From contig NC_069083.1 of the NCBI RefSeq assembly GCF_947172395.1, forward strand, positions 15,780,501 to 15,844,500: 64,000 nt of DNA, written 5' to 3'. The translations under genes and the position numbers were made by a program. The notes under the pieces are model-generated. The model saw only the letters and a list, made by a program, of their open reading frames with translations. It had not been told where the DNA came from and did not search any database. This stretch comes from Bicyclus anynana (Eukaryota; Arthropoda; Insecta; Lepidoptera; Nymphalidae). Shown here in pieces: positions 11,638-24,500 of the stretch. Within the stretch, counting starts at the first letter, position 1, and every line of letters starts with the position of its first letter.

Positions 11638-14600
11638 TTAATAAGCCTTATTACTATTAACATCTTGAATTAATCTTCTATTTAAAACTGCAAGCTCGTT
11701 CATGGCTTCTTTTTTTATAGGCTCGTAATCAGCTTTCAGTGTTATGGAGGCAATGTCTTCTTCGAGAATTGTCTTTCTGTTCTCCAACTGTGCAAGTTGA
11801 TCTTCCAAACTATTCAACTTTGCGTACATTTCATTACCATCAAGTGACTCCTACAATACGATCACAAGAACACATTTTAATTGACAGACAATATTACTTA
11901 ATTACAAACAAATAATTCCATCTAGAATACCTATAATTGAGTGAAACAGTTTCTAAATTGGAGGAGAAGCCTATAATTTGTAGACGTTGGATATCCTAGA
12001 AGAGCCCAATATAAGACGACCTTCACCAACCTGTTATATCAATATCATATCCTGCAGACTTATTCACTGTCTTTGACGTATGCTAGTTGATATATTCGAA
12101 ATTGAGATTATATGTAAAATGTCATTCGGTACTTATTGGTATTAAATTGGTGGTATTAACCAAAAGTAATAAATGTAAATAAATAAATTCACCTGCAATC
12201 TCTTAAGCTTGTTAGCTGCTTCTACAACTGCACTTTCTGTCGGCACTAGTTTTTCTTTTAACATCTTCAATTCACTCTCTAAATTCTTTTTTTGTTCTTC
12301 ACCTAAACAAAATATAACCGCCATAGGTACAAATGTAATAAAAGTAACTTTGATCCAAAGTCAATTTGTCTAATTTTGATTAAATTTTATGTTGTGTAGG
12401 TATTACCTTCATCACGTAGTTTTTCCAAATCCGATAAAGTAATCAGCTCTTCCTTCATTACATTTGTTTTTTCTGGAAGGGTCTGAAGCTCAGTAGCCAA
12501 ACGTTCGCGCGTTGCTTCAGCCTATTGAGGACAATTTCAATTAACTTTAATTACTTGGCCTAAAGTTACTAGCACACTAACTGAAAAGCATAGTACTAAA
12601 CCAACCTTCTTCAGATTAGCTAGGAATCTTTCGTAATCCTTAGTTAGAGTTTCGACAGATTTCTTGCTATCATCGTAAACCGAAAACCCTTCTTTCTGTT
12701 TCAATGAGTCTATTTCGCTTAAATCCAAGTCTATATTGGAACTGCTATGTTCTAGAGCAAAGACAATGTCTTTCTCCAACTGTTCAATTTTCTCCTGTTC
12801 CTTTTTTAGGTTTTCTTCATAAGTCGACATAAAAGTATCCATAGTTTCCTCACGCTTCTTTAGTTCTCTGTACTTTTGATGGCGTTCTGAATTGCCTTCT
12901 TCGAGATCCTATAAAAATATGATATTATTATAGGATCTATTAGCTTTACTTCTACCTTACTTTAATTTACTTTTGAATAATAATAAAAAGCTAAAATTAA
13001 GACCTGCTCGGCTTGTTCGATTAATTCCTGAATCATACGAATTTGTTCCTTTATGTTGTTGGCGTTGCTATCCAAAGAAGCAATCGCTGCATTATCTTCA
13101 CGAACCTGCAAATTTATATACACAATACGGGTACATATAGAATCCACATTTCTTGCTTTAGACAAACAATAATAACATTCATTAGCCTTCATGCAATTCA
13201 GCACACATATAAATTCGTACATTATTTTTTATAAAGCATTAGATATGCTATATTTAAAATTACTTGTAATAACAACTTCTCTCTTTCCTCTTGTGGATCC
13301 AATCGATTGTTTATTTCGTCCTTTAAATTATCACGCTTTTCTTCTGCTGCTGCAAGTTTCTTATGTAACTCTAACAAATGCATTTTAATCTGAAATAAAT
13401 TAGTATTCGTATTATTTGGGTGGTAAATTTATTACCCTTTAATGTCATTATTTTTGATAACCAAATTCTGTATGTATAAAATGTATTTTATATTTTATAC
13501 TATAAATTCGTACAATATCTAATAATAATTTGGCCTATACTTTTATCATAAAGTCGCTTCAATAATTTGTTTTACAATGTCAACGACTTACTAATGCAAA
13601 TTTTGTAATACTTTACTATGCATCTTATCAGCAGTGTCGTTTATTATGTTTTTAATTATAGAAGAGTAGCGCTCAATTGATCGTGTTTTCCTTAATAAAT
13701 AAAGCTTAACACCTACGCCTTATGTTGATGAGCACTGGGCATCATTTTGTAGGACGAGTTCCTCGCATGCCCTACGAAGTGCAGAATTTTCCACTTACTA
13801 TCAGGTGGGCCATTGGCGTGGTCCGTCAATTATGACTACATACGAGTATAAAAACAAAAATTTAAACCTGTGAACCAGATATCTCCTTAGCAAATTCCTC
13901 TTTCTCTCTACTGAGGTGATCAATTTGTATTCTGGCTTGGTCAACCTCTTCCCGTAAAAGAGCAGCGTTTGCTTCCAGTTCGTTGTATTGTTCTTTTTGT
14001 TCTGATGTCATTTCCGATAGTAGATTTGAAATTGATGACTGTTCCTGTTGGCATTATTAATTTTGTTTTATGTTCAATAATATGAAAATCTTACGTAATT
14101 GTTGGTAGAAAATAATAAAATATTCCATTCAGTATATTTATAGGTGCTAGTAATACTCACTTACCTTACCTACCTACATACTTACGACCGCGTGGAACTC
14201 GTTCTATCACGTCACGGCGCCGTCCGCCTGCCCGTCGATTACAGAAGGAAACAGGAACACAGGAATACTTTACAGTCTTACCTTCTCCATTTGTTCTTTA
14301 AGTTGTCGCAACTGATTCTCTTTCCTCTGTTTTTCCAAGAAAACTAGTTCTACTTCCTGTTGTAATTTCTTATTATTAAGATCTAGTTCTCTTGTTTGCT
14401 CTTCGACAGCTTGTTTTGTAGCCTCGCCATTGGCGATGCGAATTGCTGTGTTGTAATCAGCTAAACGTCCTTGTAGATCTGCAAAAAATTTTTATTTAGA
14501 CGATGCCTTTGAATGAAAGTCATGGAAGAATGAAATTGCTGCAATGCGTTTTTCTTATTTTTCTTGTAGGTAAGTTTCATTCCATCACATGGTTTAATTT

Positions 14601-15553
14601 AATTCTAAATCTAAACGCACTTTAAAATATAATTTGGATCCTCAGATTTAAAATATAAAATTTTAATAACGTTACCAATATCATTATAGCAGAAAACTAA
14701 TTTGATTTTGTTATCTTTTCCTTATTGGTGAAAACTTTGTTTATATTTGTGCGAGTTATTGCACTTTAGGATGTAACCTACCAGTCAATTCCTGTGCCAA
14801 TTCTCTAACTCTCTTCTCATAGTGCTTCTTCGCAGACTTTTCCCTTTCTCCAGCATCCGCTTGTTCAGTGAGTCTCGCAATTTCCGCCTTCATCTCACGG
14901 ACCTTAACTTGCATCTGTTCTTCCCAATAACGTTTATCGTGCAATTGTCGGGTACGGAAACCTCGGACAGTGCTTGTTCGAAGTCCGGAGATACCTTGCT
15001 GAGTTATTGGTCTATCGATCTGAGGCGAAAATTTTTCAAAGATAATTTTGAGGCGAAAAGTTTACAAAGATAATTTTATTAGATTGCCAATTGTACATAA
15101 ACTGGCGTTGAGTAAGGACTATAATTAAGAAAAAGCAATATTAAGTACAACGCACACTACATAGTGTAGAGTGTAGAAGATTATAGAATTAACGGATTGT
15201 TATTAAAGAAATTGAACGGATTCTTAAAAAGAACTAAATCCTCAAAATAGATCGGTACTATCTAGTACCTAATCTAGAACTTTTGTACATGGGAAAACAA
15301 GGGAGTTAATTGGCAGATTGAAGGAAAATCAGTTTTAAAATTACATACGTTGAAGGTGCTTTAGGTAAGGTAATGCAAGATGTACGCGCAGATACTTAAA
15401 TATATAAAAAAACTAATGCTTGTCAGAAGTACAAACCATAGAGAACCCTGTAACAGCAGTAGGTTGTCGACTTGCCGTAGACGGAGCTGGCCCAAAACCT
15501 GCTGTTGACATACGAGAGGCGGTGCTACCTCGATAGGCAGAGGTAGGCCTCAT
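11638..15553 (-). CDS. IFT74: Intraflagellar transport protein 74 (IFT74), complete
   Basis: The ten coding exons, in transcript order, are 15553-15437, 15019-14782, 14478-14282, 14044-13868, 13389-13264, 13105-13004, 12908-12606, 12521-12407, 12302-12193 and 11850-11638. All phases agree, giving 565 residues (human about 600). IFT74 pairs with IFT81 in the IFT-B complex; the basic IFT74 N-terminus helps IFT81 bind tubulin cargo for ciliary assembly. Residues 1-80 are Ser/Thr/Arg/Pro-rich and include the family block PITQQGISGLRT. The rest is coiled coil, with family blocks LQGRLADYN, PQEEREKLLLQ, KYRELKKREETMDTF and DYEPIKKEA near the end. The start at 15553 is preceded by an in-frame stop. 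In insects it would serve sensory-neuron cilia and sperm. Some donors are weak (GTTTGT, GTTTAA, GTCTTA), but each gives the only in-phase join. Confidence 0.95.
13725..13835. repeat. SINE-like fragment in IFT74 intron
   Basis: It contains the motifs CCACTTACTATCAGGTGGGC and GTGGTCCGTC, which resemble a dispersed lepidopteran repeat. It lies between exons 13868-14044 and 13264-13389 and has no coding role. Confidence 0.4.
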
Positions 15554-16261
15554 AGTGCCACTTCTGCCAACAATTATTCAAGAGGTAGAATTTTGTTTAT
15601 AATTATAAGTTTAGTTTGTGACTTAGATCTACGTCATCTGCTTTGTTTTAATAGGTTAGTAGCTTTCAATATCATTACTGCTGAAGGAACCTTGGATTAG
15701 TATTATTTTAAAGCTAGATATGCACTGGAAACTTAAAATTCCATCTTAATTAATATCCAAACTCACAAGACTCGTTGTGGTCAACGAGTCTTGTCTAAAT
15801 AAAAAAAAATATATTAAAAAAAATTTTAGCTACAACAACTTGTAGGTGCAATCTAAGGCCACAATACTCGTTTATAGAGGCGTATTAAATCTAACTGTCT
15901 AATGCAAACGGGTGTAGGCCTCGCCTCACGCATCACAAATATCCCAATGTCAACGTGAATGCATAGCAACGCGGAAAATCTTCAACGAAAACCTAATCTT
16001 AAAAAGGGAAAATTATCCTAAATACCGATTACCTACTATATGTCCTAGGAGTAGTAAAAAATAATTATATCACTGTTGAGCACAAGTCTCCCATAATGAG
16101 AAGGTTTAGGCTGATAGTCCATCATACGTCCGGCCCAATGCGGATTGGCAGATGTCACACTCGTAGAGTATAAAGAAAATTCTCAGTTTAGCAGGCTTCA
16201 TTTCAACGTTTTCACGTAATATTTGTTTTTTAATTTTTAATTGCAAAAATTAGGTAGGTAC
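15554..16261. other. IFT74 5' flank or first intron
   Basis: It holds a degraded SINE (16075-16215), a 13-bp-arm hairpin (15765-15794) and otherwise AT-rich sequence. No further coding exon is seen. Confidence 0.5.
16075..16215 (-). repeat. tRNA-derived SINE, degraded body fragment
   Basis: It shares GCCCAATGCGGATTGGCAGA and the flanking body with better copies at 28864-29190 and 54188-54372. The head with the polymerase III boxes is missing. Confidence 0.7.
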
Positions 16262-16380
16262 CTTGAAAGTGCCGATCCGCTATTGGTATATTCTCGAAAG
16301 CCTCTCCTCGAGACTGGACGCGAAACATCCGCGCGTCGAGCCGTGCTGCTTCGCTCTGAGCTGCTCTCAGAAAAATCCAT
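16262..16380 (-). promoter_or_regulatory. Candidate IFT74 promoter and non-coding first exon
   Basis: This is a locally GC-rich island in an AT-rich neighbourhood. On the minus strand it ends CTTTCAAG before GTACCT, a usable donor. It lies 0.7 kb upstream of the IFT74 start codon, with no other gene in between. The S28 gene starts divergently just beyond it. No transcript evidence is available, and the 5' limit is arbitrary. Confidence 0.35.
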
Positions 16381-16649
16381 AATCCACTTTACTGATTAAC
16401 TTTTTGTGACCTATAAATGGACGTTATGTAAAGAGTGGACACGTTCACGCGCAATAAGTTTGTTGTTAATACGTTGTCATGGTAACTTGTGGATCATGTC
16501 AATGTTTTATTCTAAACTTGCGTTTTTCGTAATGAGGAACGTAAGATACTTTGAAATTGTTTGATGTGATAGAGCACGCAGCATTTTTAAAAGATTTTAT
16601 GAATTTTTAATGTGCCTACCTTAATTATACTAGGATAGTTCATACTAGG

Positions 16650-16861
16650 ACTGAAAGTGAGCCAGCTGACTGATCGAATGGCTTAATGTTAGATGTGTAC
16701 TCTCCCTTAAGATTAGCATATTGTATATAATGAACAATGCGCCACCATAATTATAATTACTTGATAAAATTCAGCTTCGATACCTCTTGTTTTGAGAATG
16801 CTGAATAAATAGTTCATAATTTCTTTAGTAATTATTAGAGGTGGTTTGTGTAACAAATACT
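16650..16861 (+). promoter_or_regulatory. S28 copy 1 upstream region, conserved with copy 2
   Basis: About 200 bp before the start codon aligns with the region upstream of the minus-strand paralogue (about 37825-38045). Shared blocks include GAGCCAGC.GACTGA, ATTAGCATATT, and the GGTTTGTGTAACA just before the ATG. A TATATAA at 16724-16730 could be a TATA box in this copy; copy 2 has a more degenerate ATTTAAATAAA there. Confidence 0.5.
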
Positions 16862-18283
16862 ATGCTGTTTAAATATTATCCATTGATTTTATTGTTCAAC
16901 CGTTATGTTGCTGGTGGTATCAATATGTTCTGTTTCAACAACGGTTTTAGTTTCCTCAACGCTGAACTAAATTTGCAAACCGTGGTGGAAGAATTCATAA
17001 CAAATACCCGGTGGATTAACCAAAAGTTAGATCACTTCAATCCTAAAGATAAGAGGGTATGGAAAATGAGGTATTTCAAAAGATTGAGTTTTCTTAAACC
17101 AAATGGTCCAATTTATTTATTTTTGGGGGGTGAAAGTGAGGCATCTCCGCGTTGGGCAGAAACAGGGATAATGTATGAATTGGCGAAAGAAACAAATGGC
17201 GCCATGTACGTCTCTGAACACAGATACTACGGTCAAAGCAAACCACTAAATGGAACTGATGCCAAAGCATTCAAGTATTTGAGTGCTAGACAAGCCTTAG
17301 CAGATAACGCAAATTTGTTAAAAACTATTAAACGTAAGTCTATATTCAAAAACTCGAAGGTCGTTGTTATTGGAGGATCATATTCTGGAAACTTGGCTGC
17401 GTGGATGAAGTTGTTATACCCGAAACTTGTAGACGCAGCGCTTGCCAGTAGTGGGCCTGTTTTAGCAAAAACTGATTTTTATGAATACTTAGAAAAGGTT
17501 AATGACAATTATGAACAATACGGCACAAAGAATTGTTTACCTACTATTAGAAAAATTTTCAAGAGATATGATAAGCTGATGCAAAGTTCCAAAGGGATCA
17601 AGCAATTAAAGGCCGAAGAGAATATTTGCGAGGAATGCGATATGTCTTCACCAGAAAATCAGCAAACATTCTTCAGTTCAAAAGTTGGAGAGTTTATGTC
17701 AAATTCTCAATATGGTACGACAGAGATAATAAAAAGTCATTGTGAACGCGTACAAAACTCATCATCACCTACGATACCACCACCAGAGTCCACAAGAAAC
17801 AACTGTATCTGCTATGATTTTGATGAAATGATTGAATCCTTTTACGATGAAGAAAATGTGTGGATTCTTGCGTGGATTTATCAAACTTGTAATGAGTTCG
17901 GTTACTATCAGACGACGTCGTCTGATGAACAACCATTTACAGATAATATCCCCCTTGAATATTACATCAGAATGTGCCATAAATTGTTCGGCTCTGAGTT
18001 TGATGAAGAGAGAGTGAACGAAGGAGTTGCTGAAGTTAACGATTTGTATGGAGGCTTAAACCCAAATGTTACCAATGTAGTTTTTAGTAACGGGGATCTA
18101 GATCCTTGGAGCACTATTAGTGTTTTGGAAGACTTATCATACAATGCACCAGCGGTAGTTATACCTAGATCATCCCATTGCAGAGACTTGTTTTCGAATA
18201 GACTGGGTGATATCGAAGAGTTAAAAGAAGCTAGGAAGAATATAAAAAATTTAATAAAAAAATGGATAGGGGCTGACTGTTAA
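16862..18283 (+). CDS. Peptidase S28 serine carboxypeptidase-like, copy 1 (intronless)
   Basis: This is a single 473-residue open frame. The start at 16862 is chosen because it is the first ATG and matches the start of the paralogue; the frame extends upstream only through a GTG. The S28 family (prolylcarboxypeptidase, DPP7, thymus-specific serine protease) cleaves after proline and is secreted or lysosomal. Visible marks are the N-terminal HFNPKD block, YLFLGGE, SEHRYYG and the nucleophile elbow GGSYSG (Ser173). NGDLDPW gives Asp414 and SSHC gives His439, a spacing like the human enzyme's triad. The N-terminus has a short hydrophobic run (YPLILLF) but no clear signal cleavage site. A shared GATAAAATAT follows the stop at 18331. 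Closest to insect K12H4.7-like genes. Probably an active protease; substrate unknown. Confidence 0.92.
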   Translation: MLFKYYPLILLFNRYVAGGINMFCFNNGFSFLNAELNLQTVVEEFITNTRWINQKLDHFNPKDKRVWKMRYFKRLSFLKPNGPIYLFLGGESEASPRWAETGIMYELAKETNGAMYVSEHRYYGQSKPLNGTDAKAFKYLSARQALADNANLLKTIKRKSIFKNSKVVVIGGSYSGNLAAWMKLLYPKLVDAALASSGPVLAKTDFYEYLEKVNDNYEQYGTKNCLPTIRKIFKRYDKLMQSSKGIKQLKAEENICEECDMSSPENQQTFFSSKVGEFMSNSQYGTTEIIKSHCERVQNSSSPTIPPPESTRNNCICYDFDEMIESFYDEENVWILAWIYQTCNEFGYYQTTSSDEQPFTDNIPLEYYIRMCHKLFGSEFDEERVNEGVAEVNDLYGGLNPNVTNVVFSNGDLDPWSTISVLEDLSYNAPAVVIPRSSHCRDLFSNRLGDIEELKEARKNIKNLIKKWIGADC

Positions 18284-18350
18284 GTAATTAACTTTCATAT
18301 CTTGTAATTAAGTGTAACCTTATTACGAGCGATAAAATATAACCTTGTGT

Positions 18351-21300
18351 CATTATTTTTTTATTCTACACTTTATCACTAGAGTAGTAACTGGGTTGGT
18401 ACATTGAATAGGTACAATAACAATTAGGTACCAAAACTTGGCTGAATAGAAAGCGTTAAAAGAACATAAAAAAAAACAAGGTGAAAAGGTACATACTAGT
18501 ATGTAAGTGTTGGTTAAGAAAAAGTTTATAAAGAGGTAAAGAAAATTCATTGTCTGAAGGCAGATAATTCGTGTGGTTTATCACGTCGTATTAAAAGCAT
18601 GTGCAATAATTGTAATTTAGATTTCAAATATTCGAACTCAATGAAATCTAACGGTTTGTATCCTTATACATTAATACAGTTGAGAGGTGAAATGAGAAAG
18701 CCTCACGCCTAAACCGCTGCAACGGTTTAAAAGAAGTTTTGTACAGTGAATCTAAAAGAAGAACATAGGTTAGGTAGTAGGTAGGTACCTACCTATCCTG
18801 GAAAATCCATAGTTCCTGTATGATTGGTGAGTCCTAAATTATCAACATCATGACAGACAGCGACTGAAATTTCTGTTAAATCACACGAGGGCTTCGATCA
18901 TGCGCGCTCATGTGACGTAAATTATGTACTTACCCTATTTTAGCGCGAAATGCCCTGGCAAGAGACTAGAGAAGACATATTAAGGAACCGTCGACATAAT
19001 TATAAGTAATATGGGTGGTTTGGCTTTAAGATGTTTGGACGAATAAATTATTGCTGCCGTTTGTTTTCAATTTTAAGTTTTAGGTCGGATTTTAGGAAAA
19101 AGTTACCCGAAGCCGCGGTTCAAATTAAAATTCGTTTATTTCAATTAGGTAGGCTTGGTTTACAAGCACTTTTGAAACGTCAAGTTTCTCTGTTAACTCT
19201 ACAACTGGTTTTAGTTCGGCAGTTTGGGTTATAATTGTAATATATAAGTAAAACTCAACTTTTTATTAAAATAATTTTATATTTGATTCATACAGATTGT
19301 CCTTAAATTAGGTTACTATTTTACCAACACCCTAATGTACACGAGCGACGGATGTTGATTCTATACGTAACTATAATAAAGTACAGTCGCCAAGACATTT
19401 CTAATATAATAATTTTAATATTGACTTTTTATAAAAATATATTATCGAACCTAAATTGAGTCTTGGCGATTTTACTGACATCAAATATATTCAACAAATA
19501 GTTTTACTAACATTACGATTTGTATGAATATCGATATACACCATATATATACTTAAATATGGATGCAATCGAGCTATTTTTTTTTTATAAATGAAACATT
19601 TAAATACAATTTTTTCTCTATTGGTTCTCGACTATTCCGAATAGGTTTCTGTGTTAAAAGTTATATTCCATAGCTTTCGATCTTTAACATTGCCAATACA
19701 ACAAAGTAATTGTAATAATAAACTAATTTATGTATATTTATTTAACAATATATAGAATGGTAACCTGTTTAGCACCTCCGATATTCCAAATTCATCTACT
19801 TATCCCTTTCAAAATTTGATATAATTCAAACAAGGATTTATTTAAAACAAAACATTCTTTCCAAAATAAATTGCATATTTTAAGTTAGTTACTATATAAA
19901 AATGCTTAGATTAAAATACTTAAAATTATATATAAAATATTGACAGATAAGTAAAACTAAAATTAAAGTAATTGAGTATTGATAAAAAAATAATATTCAT
20001 ACTTAAAATTGAATATATTTTGATTGTTATGTTAAATTAATTATTTGTTATTATAATAATAACCACTAGAACTATTTTCGTAAAAAGATATAATAAAAAA
20101 CTATTTACAAAAATAGGTTTACTAAATTACTTAATACCATAATTTAAGCTAACATTAAACATATTTTTTATAAAATATATAAAAAACACACATTACAAAA
20201 ACATTAAAAATAGAATATTTTTTGTTGTGTCCAATAAAATGCTACTTTCGAGACGTCTTTAGCTTTATATTTTTCATTTATAAAAGTCTGAAGTGAAGAG
20301 AAGTAAGGCAGTCCAAAAACGGAAGTAGGTAGGTATTTAGAGCGAGTTGTATTAATTAATAAAATTTCAACATTTGAGTTGTTTTCATACTCAATTCAAT
20401 TTAGTAATGACGATGTAAATAAAAATAAATTACTATGCAAGAGATTAATTTTTCAAAAAAAATCTGCCGTAAAAAAATTAAAATACACTAATGAAAATCA
20501 GCCGTAATTTTATCGGATGACAGTCTTTCTTTCATATGATACATGGTTTGTATGGTTTGTAATAGATAGTTATCGATTCGATGGATAGATAGATAGATAT
20601 AGCAATCGATAGATTTATACATTCCAACCCTGTTTTGACTAGGATTGACACCTTAACTTAAGCAAATAAGTTTAAACGTTTTAATGCAAAACGAATAACA
20701 ATAATATATAATACAATACAAACGTAAAAGTGTTTTACTATAAATAAATAAAGAAAAGAAATCAGTCATCGAAATTGTTGTAAGTTTTTTAATTGTAACC
20801 GTTTTTCAATAGTTTTATTTTTGTTTGTTTGAAATAATTCGTTTTGCATTAGGAACACCATAAATCATTCTAACTAAAATTAATAAAGCTTACAATTAAG
20901 ATATATATTTTTCAAAGATATCTGTTAGATTTCGAATAATATATAATTCATATTAAAAATTATATCTCAAAAATGATCTTGTTATATTTCGTAGATATTA
21001 TTTAAAATATCTTTTCTGATATTCAGATATATGTTATAAATAATGGTATTGGCAGTGATTATTGAACGTAAAGCACTTATTTTAAATCTAAAAATATTTA
21101 ATTACTTATACCTATAAAAACGTTGCCTATTGTATAATGTAGGTATGTTCATTTAAAATCGCTTATAATATTCTTTTTACAGAAATATAATTATATCAAA
21201 AGTAAAAAAATCATTTAAGTAGTACCTAAATTGGCATAGGCTAACTACCAACATGAAAGTTTTGTAAACGAACATCATATGGTAAATTATAATATTAAGC

Positions 21301-21445
21301 ATAATTTACAACATCATTATTTACATGTCGTCATTGATACAATCACTTCAAGTTCAAAATTTCATGGGAGAAACCTTGCAATTTGCATCGAAGTGATGTT
21401 ATCAATACAAGCTAATATGGTCCTTATATTATGGGGATATGGTGG
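18351..21445. other. Intergenic spacer
   Basis: Very AT-rich. It holds one Jockey/CR1-like 3' tail (19118-19215) and a short GATA-rich tract around 20581-20600. No gene is seen. The last part probably includes the 3' UTR of the MH2 gene's 21446-21561 terminal exon. Confidence 0.5.
19118..19215 (-). mobile_element. Jockey/CR1-like LINE 3' tail fragment
   Basis: It shares the ATTCGTTTATTTCAA...TAGGCTTGGTTTACAAGCACTTTTGA end with the larger copy at 34640-35393. Only about 100 bp of the 3' UTR is present. Confidence 0.7.
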
Positions 21446-21561
21446 TTAATCCCATTCTCCGATGAACATGTGGCGCGCGTTGGGTGCGGGGGGCGGAGGG
21501 AAGCCACGTCCAGGCATGGGCAGGCGGCCGTAGACTGCGTAAGGGTCGTAGTGTTCTCCAT
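21446..21561 (-). CDS. exp: exp terminal exon, variant with short C-terminus
   Basis: A good acceptor (TTGACAG) precedes two bases that complete a phase-1 codon. The exon then encodes 37 residues ending FIGEWD and TAA, with a Gly/Pro-rich centre (PMPGRGFPPPPAPN). The phase equals that of exon 24562-24899, so it can join exon 29202-29289 directly by skipping that exon. GC content is high relative to the flanks. Confidence 0.6.
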
Positions 21562-24500
21562 CTGTCAATGTTACACCAAATTAAAAAAATAAACTAAAAT
21601 AAGATGATTAAAACCTTTGCAGTGTTTTCTAACCGTTCGAAACATGACCTTACCAATAGACACATTTGTTATTTATGCAAACCGTTCACCAGATCATAAG
21701 GAACATTGTCCACATGTAGGAGAAGGATTTTTGTGTGTTTGTGAAGTTTTGACCTACAATTATATTACGATATGTGACGCACGAGTAGTTTTGAAGTAGT
21801 CGTTTCCTTTCTCACTAACCTAACTCATTTCCTTGTCCATAGCCAACGCTTGGCTGTAATCATATTTGATGGTAAGCGTAATACAGCCCTTGCCAACACA
21901 GTGCCTATTCACTCTTGATTTGATGAGATCCACTCAAGTTGAGTCTTGAAATTCTTCGATTCGTAAACGCATAATTTACTTCTCTAACACAGTACCAAAA
22001 ATAAATAATTATAACCACAATATTGTCTATATAATGGACTAGCGGACGCCCGCGACTTCGTCTGCGTAAATTTCGATGTCAACTTTACTACTACCCCTAC
22101 CCTACCCTACCCCTACCCTACCACTACCCCAACTCTACCCAACCCCTACATCTACCCTACCCCTACCCTACCCTACCACTACCCCCACCCTACCCCAAAC
22201 CTACTCCTACCCTACCCCTACCTTACCTACACCCTACTCCCATCCTACCTCTATACCCCTACCCCATCCTACCCCTACCCTCCCCATACCCTATCCCTTT
22301 CCTACTCCTATCCCACCCGTACCCCTATCTCACGCCTATCCTACCCCTACCCTACCACTTCCCTATCCTACCCGTACCTCTACCCTACCACTACCCTACC
22401 TCTACCCCTACCCTACCACTACCCTAAACCCGGCCCTAAACCTACCCTATCCCTACACTACCCGCTACCCTATCCCTACACTACGCTTCCCTACCCGTAC
22501 CCTACCCTACCCTGTAACTTCTCTATCTTACTCCTACCCTTAGCAAAATCGGTCCAGTCCTTCGAGAGTGGTGGTATGACCAAGAGAAATAGAGACTTCT
22601 ATGCTAATAATAAAGAGGTAAAGTTCGTGTGGTTATAGGAGGTAATCTCTGGATCTACTGGAACGATTTGTAAAATTGTTTTACCAATAGAAAGCTACGT
22701 TATTTGCCAGTGTCATAGGCTATGTTTGATCCCCATATTCACACGGGAACGGGAACTACGTAAATGAAAGCGCCGGGCGTCATATAGTGGACTTTCTGCA
22801 TCTTTTAGAAATTTTGTATTATCTCCGAAACTATTTAACTAATTAACATACTGTAAAGGGCAAATCTTATCTCCATAATATCCTTGTGATTATTAAATAA
22901 TTTATTTTAATAAGGATTCAAGGTAAGTTGTATAAATAATGACGTAAACCTAAGTATATAAAATTAATAATTTTTAAAACACAAAAGGTACTATATCTGC
23001 TAATATATAGAAAATAGATATATGATGTCGCGGACTTTTTTGTAGAACTTTTAAAGATACATAAAGTCTTCATACATTAATTTCAATTTTACACAATAGT
23101 CAAGGCAGCGCATGCGAATAAGTCTGTTTAAGAGGATTTTCAGTCCGACTTGTATGACAAAAACTGTGATAACTCGGCTAATATATATAATACCAATATA
23201 AAATATAGCCTATAGCACTCCCCGATAATGTAGCATTCTACTGGTGAAAGAATTTTTAAAATCGGACCAGTAGTTCCGAAGATTACCCCATTTGAAAAAT
23301 GTGACAAACTTACAAACTTACAAACTTTACCTCTTTATAATATTAGTATAGAGTATAGATTTACACACATCATGAAATTAGTAGGTAAAATTCATTATTA
23401 GTTTTGGTAATGTTTTAGTCCTGGTAACCATTTGAGCTAGACTGATTAATTCTGAATGAACCCCATTAGGTATTATTTTTTAATTAATTAGTTTATAAGC
23501 CCTCTGATCCCAAACTTAAAAGCTAAGCTGTCAAACCGGTTCTTTTATAATCCGGATCTCTGTCTAACTTATGCATTCTTATATTTCCTAAACCTACGTT
23601 AAAAGATTTTAAATCTTTGAAATATAAGACCGAAAGATATATTTCAAAAATGCAAATTAATTAAACTGTAAACCAAAAAAAAATAAAGTCTGACTACTTA
23701 GTAATAGTCCAAAAGCTGTCTGCCATTCATAGCTATAAGTATCTATATTTCCTTATCTGATACTAAAAAGTTAAGTCTTTAAGATAAAAAAAAACAAGTA
23801 ATAACATTATCTTCAACTTAAAAATGTACGCTCGCATTATCACCTATTGGGAAAAAATATATATAACATTCAAACCAAAAGATTTTCGTTAAAAATAAAC
23901 AGGGACAAGTGCTTCTACTAACATTGAAAGCATAGACTGCGATACTAGAGTCCTAGTTAAGAACGTATAATTCTGGGCATGTTCGAACGATTGAGCAAAA
24001 ACAACTAACACGTTGTTTGTACCCTGACTTAAGGCATACATGATCACGACTGCATGTATTGCACTTAACAACCTGCATGTGCTAAAGGTTTATGTCGGTG
24101 TATGGGGAAAGTAATTTTATTTTAAGAGTTGTGTGTTAACACCACAGTTTCATGATTCAGCATTGAGTCCGACGACTTCGTAACTTTGGATTTCAAACGA
24201 ATGAACGTTTCCAATAATTTGTTTACAACTATCCTTTAAACCAAGTGCTAACGTATTAGTAATTGTAACCGACTTTTCGATTGTCTTACAGTAGTCTTAA
24301 CTAAGGATGAAAGCAAAGCCTCAAATGGATAAGTTCAGCGATGGTCAAAAATCGCTGTCGGTGAGGTATGGTGGCATCAAAAGGTAGAAAAAGAAAAGAA
24401 AAAGTGAAAAATAGTTGAAATAAGAAACACTGAAGTGTAGAAAATGGAGTTACCGTCAAGCATCAGGCGTGGTGCTACCAAGCTAAGCGAATTAAGAGAA

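Noticed and set aside
16841..16861. Upstream extension of S28 copy 1
   Set aside because: It would start at GTG. The ATG at 16862 matches the paralogue's start.
22076..22543. 155-codon open frame rich in Leu, Pro, Thr and Tyr
   Set aside because: It is the translation of a degenerate CCCTAC minisatellite inside a mobile repeat.
22086..22545. Interstitial telomere array
   Set aside because: The unit is CCCTAC-like, not the insect TTAGG/CCTAA repeat.
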